From: Xylaria sp. FL1777
Lineage: Eukaryota; Ascomycota; Sordariomycetes; Xylariales; Xylariaceae
Assembly: GCA_022578965.1 (NCBI GenBank)
Contig: MU400521.1
Location: forward strand, 248,001 to 312,000
DNA length: 64,000 nucleotides
Direction: 5' to 3'
Positions 10,901 through 21,293 of this stretch are shown here, one piece after another. The notes beneath the pieces were generated by a model. The model ran no database searches and had not been told where the DNA came from. It saw only the letters and a list, made by a program, of their open reading frames with translations. Within the stretch, counting starts at the first letter, position 1, and every line of letters starts with the position of its first letter. The position numbers were made by a program, and so were the translations under genes.

Positions 10901-11913
10901 CTCGTTTATTTTGAGCAAGATATCAGCAACATAATTGTGCATGCGGTTGTACAAAACCAACATGACATTGACTCCAGCAGGCTGTCCAAGCAGACGCTTC
11001 TCGTGGAAGGTATCGGGCTTTAGCTTGCCCTCCTTCATAGTTCGGATCTCCAACTGATCGCGAAGACTGGAACCATAAAGGGGCGCCAGGTCCAAATAGG
11101 AAGACACGTCAGATATGTTCTGGTCTGTGCGGCTAGTTCGAAAAATATCGTGAATTATGATAGACGCGTGATAAAACAGCATGGCCGAGACGCCTGCCGG
11201 GTTCTCCTTGAAAGTGTTGTCCTCGCGAGCCATCAGGAGGTCAAACAGCAGCCCGGGGTCAGGTTTGACACCTTGGAGCCGTTTGGTGTTTCTCACTGAC
11301 TTGGCATAAGGTGTACCGGCTTTGCCGAGATTTGGCTGCAGGATGTTATTGAAACTCCCGTCAGGCATACGGTAATGGTGCAGTCCATCAGGAGATTGTG
11401 GGACTATCTCACGGAGAACGATGTCACTGTCCGGTGCTTTGAACTCAATAACATCAGAGGGTTTGGGCTCCGGTGCAGTGGCAGATGCATTGGGGCCCAC
11501 GACTTCATACTTGACATCACCACCAACGTAGCTTAGAGGTGGGTGTTGGAGATTGCCCCAGAGGGTATCAATGAGCTTGTTTGTCAAGTGGGTTCGAGCA
11601 GCCGAAGTTGAGGGCAGAGAGGTGAGAATACCAATCAACAACTCAGTGGTACTACTATCTGTTAGATTTGCTTGGTTTCCGTATTCAGTTATAATTCAAC
11701 TTACCCCTTCTTATCATCCAGAGGCTCCCCGGGATTCATCAATTCCTTGATCAGTTCCACAATCTCTGGAATTGAAGCTTGACTACGAAGACCAGAGTAG
11801 TCTTTCAGCAGCTCTGTGGCAACCTTCACAGGATCTGAGAGAAAATCAGTTGCCGACTGTCTGTGCGGGTCGTCATAGGCCTCGCCAGCCTGAAATTTCT
11901 CCTCTGAAGCCAT
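7937..11913 (-). CDS. ppo: Psi-producing oxygenase: fatty acid dioxygenase fused to P450
   Basis: Haem-peroxidase-type fatty acid dioxygenase joined to a P450 hydroperoxide isomerase; makes oxylipins (psi factors) that steer sporulation in fungi. Exons: 11913-11705, 11654-10166, 10098-9580, 9427-8810, 8721-8503, 8412-8136 and 8067-7937 (1153 aa, usual Ppo size). In the dioxygenase domain the distal haem His is in HASIIIHDIFRT (about H238); the catalytic Tyr and proximal His are in LLYRFHSCIS (about Y416, H419). The P450 domain keeps ExxR as EAQR (about 983-986) and the cysteine ligand in SFSFGQHECLGKD (about C1053), so both activities look intact. The C-terminus has the family ending (GKGSFTGER ... 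LLQKRKA). A TATAAAT box overlaps an upstream ATG at 12006, so the ATG at 11913 is the likely start. Whether it is an 8,11-, 7,8- or 10-type enzyme cannot be read safely. Confidence 0.95.
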
Positions 11914-13451
11914 CTTCAACTCTCGCTTAGGTGATGGATATAGCAATAGAGGCTTGCAAGAAACTTGGGGATAATTCTTCTTTCTTCTGCTTTGCCATAG
12001 TATCATTTATACCAAGATATTACTATCCAACTCTATATTGGCCAATCGTACCCATTGGCCGCGAGTTATGGTGAACCCCTCACTTTGATATCAGCCACCA
12101 CCCCGGCCATGTCTCGATGAGCTGGCTCCCAGGTTGCATCTGCAAATACACGTGCATGCTATCCCTTGAAGCAAGCCTCTAAGCAGCCACTGGCCTGATT
12201 GCGAAGAATCCCGACGCTGAAGAGCGAAAATCTAGACCCAAATTAGTAGATACTGCTTTACTCGGCATGCATAGGCCACGTACTTTTCATGCCGACTTCC
12301 TTTTGCTATCAGTTTTATTCCAGCTTGTGAGTGATTCTGACCCACAGCATTTCTGATGATCATATTCAGGCGTCTTCTAGAGCCGGTGTGTCCGAGCTGG
12401 AGATGTCTCAGACGGGTCGCGTGACCATCCTCCAATAACAATAACTGCAAGAGATCTACTCACAGCCGAAGAATCATGTCAAAAGGCTGAGCTGATATGA
12501 ACAATAGTCAAACTGGTATGGATCTTTTAGAGGGTTGTCCGGTCTTAGACGTGGAGACAAAGTTGTGGTGTGCTGACTGCACCGGATAGTGCACGCGAGG
12601 TGCCGGCTGAATAATAGTTTTAGGACTGTAACCGTAACACAGATCCACGAACCGGTTCAATCAGAAGCCAGGTATATTAGAAGCGCTAAGAAATGGTTGG
12701 CTGAATGAAGCCCGGTGTTTGCCGTGACGGCACGAAGGTTCATGACCTCAGCGCGTCGTCAACGGAAGCATGCATTAGTAAAAGCCTGGGGGAGCACTAC
12801 ATGAATGGATATGTTCCCACTCGTCAAGTTCATGATGCTGTTATTAATTGGGGAGTTCGTATGCAGCACTACCTGTGTTGCATTTGAACCACTCTAATAT
12901 GGCGAGCCGAGTGTGCAAGAAATCAAATTGGGCGACTCGTCAAGGGTTTGCTGTGTTTCTAGCCAGCTGAACCCGGCGCTAAGAATGAGCATTGAAGTAC
13001 CTAATCCGCATATGTCTTGCCAAGTATCTCAAACTCCGCAATGGATATTGCAGCTAGCTGAAGCCACACAGCGCAAAAGTTGGTGGTTCTAATGGGTGGT
13101 TACTTCGAAGGTGTAGGCGCACGGCATCATGTCCGGAGTGGGCGCCTATCAACAGTCACCGAAAAGAAAAGCAAATAATTCGACCGGCCAGGGGAAAGAG
13201 AATGAGCATCAAACACCGGCATAGGCGACGGTGGGGTGGGACGGATCGACAGGATACAAGCACTGCGAGAACAGAGAGAGGCGCACAGATCAACGGAAGA
13301 GAATGGATTTATGAAGTCGGTTGGCTCATCTAGAGTAACGCTGTGTTGTACTTGACAGACTGTGTTTAACAACCAAGATCCACTTCATCTCAACCCGTCT
13401 CCCCTCTTCCTGTTTCCCATTCTTCTCAGTGTTTGTTTCCCTTTAGCGACG
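11914..13451. other. Intergenic, divergent ppo / DUF2235 promoters
   Basis: About 1.5 kb between divergent genes. Apart from the TATA box of ppo, no gene is recognisable. An upstream in-frame ATG at 13362 precedes the DUF2235 start but adds only a non-conserved hydrophobic stretch. Confidence 0.5.
12005..12011 (-). promoter_or_regulatory. TATA box of ppo
   Basis: TATAAAT on the minus strand lies 92 nt upstream of the chosen ATG. It overlaps the alternative ATG at 12006, which argues against that ATG being translated. Confidence 0.45.
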
Positions 13452-15737
13452 ATGCCTCCTGTTAACGGATCAAACGGCCATACGAACGGGCTGGATTCTG
13501 CCAATCCAGTGGAGGCGTTCCTTGAGCCAAAGAAGTTGGTATTATGCTTCGATGGCACGGGCAATACTTTCAGCGGCTCCAATGCAGATACGAATGTCGT
13601 CAAGATCTTGAATAAACTAGATCGTCACGCTCCTCGCCAGTTTCATTACTATCAAAGTGAGTCTGACCTATACAGCAACTCAAGACTCGCTGCTTATAAA
13701 CTCGACAGCTGGGATTGGCACATATGATATCAATGAGAAGTCGGTAAACAAGTCATGGTTTGGTGAAATGCGTAGCTCGATTGCCATGACCATTGACCAA
13801 GGGATTGGAAACACGTTCGATGCCCATGTGATGTCTGGATATCGCTTCTTGATGAAATTCTACGACACTGTAAGCTGCTTGAAAGAATAAGGTATCATTT
13901 GTTTGCTAATCAATATGACCCGAAGGACGCGAAAATCTACCTGTTTGGCTTTAGGTTAGTACTCCCGAACCCATTATAACCCCCTTCGACCTGCTTCGGA
14001 AGCACGAGTCGCCTAATCAGGTGTTTCTATTCCTGCAAGTTCCCGAAACTAGTTGGACTTTTTGTTACAAACGGTAATCACTGACAGCGCATTTTGAAAT
14101 ATAGTCGAGGGGCTTTCACGTGAGTTATACTACCCATCTGGTAATAGTCGATATTTCAAAGCACTTGGACAGCGCACGCGTTGTATTCCCAAAATATCGA
14201 TAAAATCTAAATTCAGGATTCTTACGTGTACCAATAGTGCCAAGTTCCTCGCTCGTATGGTTAACACCGTAGGGTTGCTGTGCAAAGGCAACGAGGAAAT
14301 GGTTCCCTTTGCCTATCGCCTTTACCAGCGTTATCTAGAGGGCGAAATCGAGGACTTCACAGCTCAACAATTAGAGCCGGATGATGACGATGACTGCCAA
14401 TCAGCCAACGGCGACGGAGCCAATCCTATGCTAGAAGATAACGAAGAAGGCGATCACTCCCCTCACGGGCACAATTTCGAGCTTGCACACAACGAGATCA
14501 CCGCCTTTAGTAACACGTTCTGTCGCAAGGAGAGAGTAACATGCATGTGTGAGTCAAAGGAAGTAACCGAGGAGAGGAACATCAAAGTATACTTCCTTGG
14601 TATCTGGGATTGTGTCAACTCGGTTGCACCCTTGGAGCGAAACACGCCTGTGCCTGTGCCCGTTAAAGGCACCGCCCAGTTTGTCCGACATGCTGTCTCT
14701 GTTGATGAGCGCCGAGTAAAGTTTAAGCCTGCTTTACTATCCCAAGACATCCGCGCAACAGCCGACAACGAGGACGAAGATTTGAAAGAAGTTTGGTTTC
14801 CAGGTTGTCACGGCGACGTAGGGGGAGGGTGGCCAGCAGTGGCTGAACATCCTCTTGATACTAATGCGGACTCTTCTAAGTGGACTGTGTGGCAGAAGAT
14901 CAAGAATCTCTTCACAACTCGCAAGCCAACAGAAGCAAGCAAAGATGTCCGCTCCGACCCATTCCAGATGAGTGATAGTAAGTAATTATTAGACTCACTT
15001 TCTTTTCAAGGAATCCTGTTTGAACCAGGGATTTGTCTTAGAAATTCGGTGTTCCTTTGGAAAAGCTTAAAAAGCTCCTTAAAGATGGCGTTTACTGACC
15101 GTGTATGTTATAGTCCCTTTAGCATGGATGATCCGTGAACTCGAGCTCATCGGGGAAATCGACAAAGGGGCCGCCATCCAGTTCTCGAAGAACTTGGGAG
15201 GTTTCAAACGCGCATTCCAGAAGAGGAAGAAGGAAGCCTTGACAGGAGTGATGCACGACTCGCTCAGTTTCGGCTACGGAACGGGCTTTTTCAGAGTGTT
15301 ATTGTGGAAATTCATGGGTAAGTACTACCTACCACGTCGTCTTTCTCTCCCACTACTCTCCACGGGCTTTAAAGCCTATTGGAAGCTGACTATTATGAGC
15401 AGAGGTGTTACCTAGCATTACCCGATGGGAGCTGGAAAAGAACAACTGGGTCCACGTCCGCTTCCCTCTCAACAACGGTGCTCCGCGGGACATCCCACCT
15501 GATGCTATTCTGCACGAGTCGCTTATCTGGCGACTAAAGAACGATCCCACGTACTCCCCTAAGAATAACAACGGCGGACATTCGCCATCCTGCCTTAAGC
15601 ATAAGGGTGCCGTTGCAGCGTTCAACGAACTTGACGAGTCGAACTCCGGCAATAAGGGTATCTTCGGTATTACGTCGCAGATGACACCGGACCCCGACCA
15701 CCAGACGTACGTCTTCGCCAACCCACATCGAGGATAG
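13452..15737 (+). CDS. DUF2235 (Tle1-like) alpha/beta hydrolase
   Basis: Predicted serine hydrolase related to T6SS phospholipase effectors of the Tle1 type; fungal members are mostly uncharacterised. Exons: 13452-13656, 13709-13869, 13926-13954, 14105-14119, 14238-14977, 15114-15317 and 15403-15737 (562 aa). DUF2235 hallmarks are [20 protein letters not shown] (about 28-47), the nucleophile elbow GFSRGAFTA (about 130-138, Ser132), the [11 protein letters not shown] strand with a likely catalytic Asp, and [13 protein letters not shown] with the likely catalytic His. Thus the triad appears complete. The serine codon is split by an intron, and the following RGAF residues come from a 15-nt microexon. 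An acidic insert (DDDDD...EEGD) sits in the middle. No signal peptide is evident, so it is probably cytosolic. Confidence 0.9.
14105..14119 (+). other. 15-nt microexon at nucleophile elbow of DUF2235 gene
   Basis: Exon 4 carries the last base of the catalytic Ser codon, then Arg-Gly-Ala-Phe and two bases of Thr. It is flanked by AG (14103-14104) and GTGAGT (14120). Without it the GxSxG motif is lost. Confidence 0.8.
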
Positions 15738-16448
15738 TCGCATGGAAGGTCATATAGAAGGGTGATTTGGTTGTGTGAGTACTGGGTATCTTATTTTGTG
15801 TTGGTGTATTCCATTCTATCGCTCTTTCTCCTTCAGTCAAGCGTGTAACAGAGCTCTTAATACCCTCATAATAGCAATGATTTATTAAACATAACGCCGA
15901 AAACTCGAGCAAGTAATTTTAGGCCTTGTAATACGCAAACCTGTCAGTGATATTGTCTTTTAAGTATAGCTACCATTCACAACACCACACGAGATTTACA
16001 GATAGGATGACGCACATCTCGTAGTGACACACTCGTATGCGAGTCGTCTAAATCACGAGGTATGGGAAGCACAATCGGGGCTTACATGTATTTACATGAC
16101 CACAATATTACACGATATATGCAGCTTCCCATAAGTAAGGATAGTTTGCTTCCACTCCACGTATCAAGTCATACTTTACTTTGTGGATGGGCTGAATGAA
16201 GGTTAGGGAGTCGCTTGTCTTCGGCCCGGAAGGAAGATCTCTTGTCATTCCAGACATTATACTCCTTATGGACACTTAGAAAGCAATATTTAAAGCTTGA
16301 GAATTTCTATCTACGAAACCTCTAGTACCTACCACCGAGACCATCAACATAACTAGATTAACATCGAAGGCGACTCACTCGATCTCATCCGTTTCTCATC
16401 CACATTCCATAGAACCCGAAGTAGTTGAAGCTTCATTAGCCGCCAGCA
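15738..16448. other. Intergenic
   Basis: 3' flank of the DUF2235 gene and promoter of the secreted-protein gene. No gene seen. Confidence 0.5.
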
Positions 16449-17320
16449 ATGCTCAAGATAATCTCCACTCTACTTTCATATTCCCTCTTCACGCTCGTCG
16501 TTCGATGCGTTCCAACGGGACCCAACACGATAGCTCTATCTAGCGGAGCCACTCGTCATGAAGGCGCCATGACCGAAGTGACTATCGATTATTGTGGTGG
16601 TTTGGATGACCCGACCATAGAAACAAGTAAGTAGCCATTTATATCACGTCAATCGACACCTCCAATAACCTCTCTATCCGCAGCCGGTGACGAAGAGGTT
16701 GGCCCTGGTTTTTGGGTTATCAATCGTGATAATTCACCAGAAGCCAAGTACTTTCTGTACGAAAATAGCCGAGATGAGCACCCATGGAAGTACCTTTCAG
16801 TATGTTCTTCTGTTACCTGTTTCTGTCGTACACTGCGGCGAATCTATCTAACTCTTCCGAGATTCCCCAAGGTCACACCGCGTTTGTATCGGTTTGTGAT
16901 ACCTGGCAAGGGCGCATCGTTCGTGGTACCCCGGAAATCAATTTAGATGGCAAGGTCCATAATCTCGGTACATGGTTTGCGTCAAGCATCGGACCGAATG
17001 GCTGGATGTGGGGAGACATCAGTTTTCTCGAAGGGTGCGATGGAGGTGGTAGCGTAGCTAGTACGGATTTCTCTTATGACGTCCGTGAGTGCTTTGAAGA
17101 CTTACTTACTGGCGCGCCATCTTCGGCCCTCGCAACAAAGGAAACGGGCACCAAGGTCCTTGGAAAACTAGTTGGCGACGCACCAAACCAGGAAGCCAAC
17201 CACTGGGAGTTGTCTAAGTGCTCCGCAGACAATGTCTGGATCAATGGTAGTGATTATCGTCCCATCATCAAGTCTACGAATGGACGGTTGCAGTTCATAT
17301 TTTTCAAAGGGCAAGCCTAG
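16449..17320 (+). CDS. Putative secreted protein of unknown function
   Basis: Exons 16449-16626, 16684-16799 and 16862-17320 give 250 aa. A hydrophobic N-terminus (MLKIISTLLSYSLFTLVVRC) looks like a signal peptide. The mature part is rich in Gly, Asp and Trp with several cysteines (VTIDYCGG, FVSVCDTWQGR, LEGCDGGG, VRECFEDL, LSKCSAD), as expected for an extracellular beta-rich fold. The segment INLDGKVHNLGTW followed by GWMWGDISFLEG seems conserved in style, but I cannot name a domain. Splice phases agree; intron 2 has a perfect CTAAC branch site. The gene faces the pectate lyase tail to tail. It may be an effector-like or wall-associated protein; function is not assigned. Confidence 0.75.
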
Positions 17321-17929
17321 GTATATTGCTACCGGAGAGACAACACTGAAGAGAACATACTAGGTGGCAACACGGTAGTTTCAGATGAGAAAGCAGTTGT
17401 CAAATATCACATGGAAAGGTTGGACGTGACTTAGAATTGAAGTATTTACTGTAGAAGTATCGTGGGGCACTTATACCAGTGTTGCTTTTATCATTGATCT
17501 CTACACATAAACAAGTAAACACCCCTCTTAAAGTACCTGCGGTTCTTATGATAATACACCCATATAGGTTCTAAAAAAAAGAGTGTAAACAGAAGTCAAG
17601 ATTCTGCCATTTTAGAACCCAAGCTAGCAAGTACTCTTTACTGCTCCGATTAATAACTTAAATAATACCGTGAGCTCGATGTTCAAGTTCTATACATGGT
17701 TATGTGTAACACGGTTATTAGCGTATTTGAATTATACTCTAAGTACAACTATAATTTCTAGTTCGTAATCCTGGGCTGAAATGTATAGATAGACATTGAC
17801 AGATTTCAGGTAAGCATAAATAGATGGTTAAATTATAAACCTTAAATATGGTTTAGCAATAAGTCGATCGAGACAAGGCTTTCCCTGTATAATCCCCACG
17901 CTCTCCGATTTTAGGTCCGCAAAGCCGCC
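17321..17929. other. Intergenic between convergent genes
   Basis: AT-rich 3' flanks of the secreted-protein and pectate lyase genes; no coding signal. Confidence 0.5.
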
Positions 17930-19344
17930 TTAGAAAGACAGCTTCTGCCCGGCGGTAGCCGTAACGGATGCCTTAGTATTGGCCGATCCAAGCAGTTTAT
18001 AGGAGTAAGGGACGGAAGTAAGAGTGCCGACGGGTGCGAGGTTCTCGCTGCCGCCGAGGTCGATGTCGTTGACGACGGCGTATCCCGGACCGACGTTGCT
18101 GTCGTTGGTGAAAATCGCCTTCTTGGGGCAGTCTTCCCAGACCGAGCTCTCGATCAGCATCTGCGCTTCATCACGGGTGTCTATCACTGTGTCACCCATG
18201 TTGCTAAAGTATGAGCTTGAGGGGAAAGAGTTTATGTTAGCGGTTTGACTAGCAGTAGCATTGAGAATAGAGAGTGCGGAAATAGATGACGCAGTAAGAC
18301 TTACTTAAAGACGTGTCCTTCTCCGAAGCGGTACATAGGCGTGCGGCTATTAATGTTGTCCCACCAGTTGCCGTAGTAGGTAACGTGGAGGTGGCCAGTG
18401 TCTGCAGATAACCAGAGGTTAGAAAATCTCGATTTTTACGTGAAGTAGATCATGAATGCGCTCCGTAAAGAGAAACTTTAGAATTGTCTTACCTTCTGCA
18501 GCATTGTTGCTGCTATGGCCTACAAGTCCGCCTTTCCACTGAATTTTGGGCACCGTTAGTGAAAAGTTTCATGCAATCTTATACTATACTTCAACATCTA
18601 CGGTTTGGATAGGGAGACTTACATGATCATGAAGGTACGAGTTACTGACGGTTACCCATTCTGAGGCATGAACAATATCGATAAGACCATCGTAGTAATC
18701 TTTGTCGTGGTCAAGGTCGGAAGAGAAGTCGCAAGAGTCTATCCAAATATTGGACGACGCCTGTACGGTCACGACATCACCGTAATCTGCCAGCACCTTG
18801 GAGCTCTTGAGGTTGCGGATGATGACGTTAGACTGGCCAAGGATTGTAAGTCCAATACCGGTAAGACCTATGTTGGTTAGCTTCTTGTTTTTCCTCTCTC
18901 GTCTTCTTTTATGATTCTCCCTAATGAAACACCGATGGACGTGAACTTACTTGACCCTGTTTTGCCGATGATACTCTTGTTTGAGGTGACATTGACCTTC
19001 ACAGCGCCGGTCAAGCTGCCACTAACAAGAACTACAGCTGGGCCCTCAGCTTGAACCGCGGCTGTGAACTGGGCCAGAGTTGAAACAGTTGTCGTTGTGC
19101 CCCCGGCGCCGCCAGTGGTACTGGGTTCCAGTCGTCAGCAAAGAATATCATTTTAATTTTCAGAAAGCTCAGTAGGAATAGTAGCATACCCTCCATTCAT
19201 TGTGCAGTACCCGACTGTACAGGCATCGGTGATAGTTGCTCGCTTCTCGACTGTTCGACCGTCCAAGGGGCCATTTTCGGTTGGCGTGGGCACGGCACTA
19301 GCAACACCAGCTAACAAAGCTGATACAATACTAGTAAACCTCAT
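17930..19344 (-). CDS. Secreted pectate lyase, family PL1
   Basis: Cleaves de-esterified pectin by Ca-dependent beta-elimination outside the cell. Exons: 19344-19190, 19120-18951, 18867-18623, 18538-18493, 18401-18305 and 18215-17930 (332 aa). A signal peptide (MRFTSIVSALLAGVASA) is followed by a KR-type propeptide site. The parallel beta-helix core shows the PL1 signatures: SNKSIIGKTGS, LTILGQSNVIIRNL, the Ca-binding Asp cluster SDLDHDKDYYDGLIDI, VTVSNSYLHDH, WKGGLVGHS and the catalytic Arg region NSRTPMYRFGEGHVFNSYF. All introns are GT-AG and phases fit. Size and order match fungal PelA-type enzymes. Together with the AA9 and GH5 genes it points to a plant-degrading lifestyle. Confidence 0.95.
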
Positions 19345-21293
19345 GATAGCTAGTGACGAAATCTCACTCTAATCTAGAGTCTTTTAAAACTAGGATAATG
19401 ATCGTAGGTATGCCAAGGCTTGGTATTCGAGATTCACCAACGATTGATGTCCGTTTGAAGGACGCAGATATTTAAGTGCCATTTTGAGCCCATTATCCCT
19501 GCTATGCTTCATAACAAACTCGGTTCACTGTACTAGCAAAAAGGAGCTGTCACCTAGAATCTACCATGAAGCGTGCCTCTACTTTTGAACGAACGTCGAG
19601 AAAGTCCGCGAATAGAGTGTAGACTCGATATACTGTACCTTGAATTGCCACCTGGACAAAACTGTATGCGGAAGTTGGCTTGGCTTCTGTGCATAATATC
19701 AACTCCACCGACTAGGGTCATACATCGATGGAGGAAGAAGATGTATAAGTGGGCACGTGCTGATTGGAGGGAAAACACTCATTCTCAAAGAATCTGCCCC
19801 TAGCATATCAATGACAAGCTTCCGCATCCCCAGGTAGGATTACGGTCCGATGAGAATGAGGAGTTATTACGGATAACATATGTCTCGATCAAAGGATATC
19901 GCGCATATGATCCTTTTGCCGAGTTAACTTCTATGATTCAATTCGGCACAGGTGAGTGTAGGTAGTTGAATATATTCAACGAGTCCAGCTGCGGGTGCCA
20001 AACCACCAGATTCATCGAATTCCTCAACAATCTAGGAATAGAAGAGAGAGTAAGTAATCTCTAATAACTTAACTTGCCGTGAAGACTTTTGCAATATGAT
20101 TTACTCTCGAACCCACGATACCGTCAGCTAGAGATACCAGTTACCACAATTCTCTCAGGATTCTCCCTCTATCATCTAGGCAAAAAAAGTTGTATCGTAT
20201 ACCTAATGGAACACAATAAAGCGCCCTAAAACCTACGCATACAGGTGCGAGGACGAGAGAGCCATGATGGGACCTTCCCCGGATCATCCACGTGTCCGAT
20301 GTAGACCGTTCCCTTGTCGTTCGCCACGCAGAGAACCTCGCGTGACACGTATCCTGTGGAAGTCGACGCTATATGCATAGTGTCTCTCCCATGTGGCCTT
20401 ACGGTCATGTCTGAGAATCGTGGTTCTATCTCGGAGGTCTACCTATCGCGAAAGCACCGTCTTGGATACTAAGTCGTGGGCTGGCGCTCGTAATCCCGTG
20501 TGTCCTACACGATACAATGCAGAATAAATGTGATTCTGACTAAAGACGTATCATAAATACGATGTAACTACTGCCTACCTACCCAACAAGCTCTGGGAAG
20601 GCAAAACACGCAAATGGGACCGAGCAATATGCTAGGTTGCGTTGAAACAGTTTACATAGTTCAGTCCACATCAACGCCGCCTGGCGCGAGCACGGAGCGC
20701 GAAGCCAGTTGATATGCGATCATAAACAAGTAAGGCATTTGAAGGGAACGTCCGGAAATCCCTGTCATGCCATTTTTTTTAATTACTCTACAGTATTCCT
20801 GATCGAATGGAATCATTCAATCTACATAAAAATTGTGAAAACTTATCATGATCATCGTTGCATCCGATAGGACCGCTCTAAGCGAGATGTACAAAACGTG
20901 CATGAAGCCGACGATACCAGCTCCGTGGAAAACCGCTGATGCATTTGCGTCCCTTCCGGGCAAGTCGCAGTAATACCTGGCCTTGAGATATCATAATTCC
21001 TGAAAGTATCGTTATGTGACAAAGTGGAATGATACCTAGTCATTGGTGGCTGAGACCATACTTTTCCAGCTTTGAATGCTAACCGAACGATAGAATGCTG
21101 ATAATATTCAGCACAATGTGAACGAAATATTATTTATCCTGAATGGTGTTAGAAAGCGACATAAACAATGTTTGCATTCTGACATACCGACATCAACTAC
21201 CGATCGCTCAAGCCCCCAACAACCTTGCTCGTGCACCGCTACGGGAACGAACATTTTGTAGGTGACTCGAACGACTCTTTTAACGTCCACTAA
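19345..21293. other. Long intergenic stretch
   Basis: Nearly 2 kb. Only short, stop-rich frames on both strands without recognisable domains or intron structure. I see no gene, tRNA or mobile element here. Confidence 0.5.

Noticed and set aside
11914..12006. Upstream ATG at 12006 as start of ppo
   Set aside because: It overlaps a TATAAAT box and adds a non-conserved stretch; the ATG at 11913 begins a normal Ppo N-terminus.
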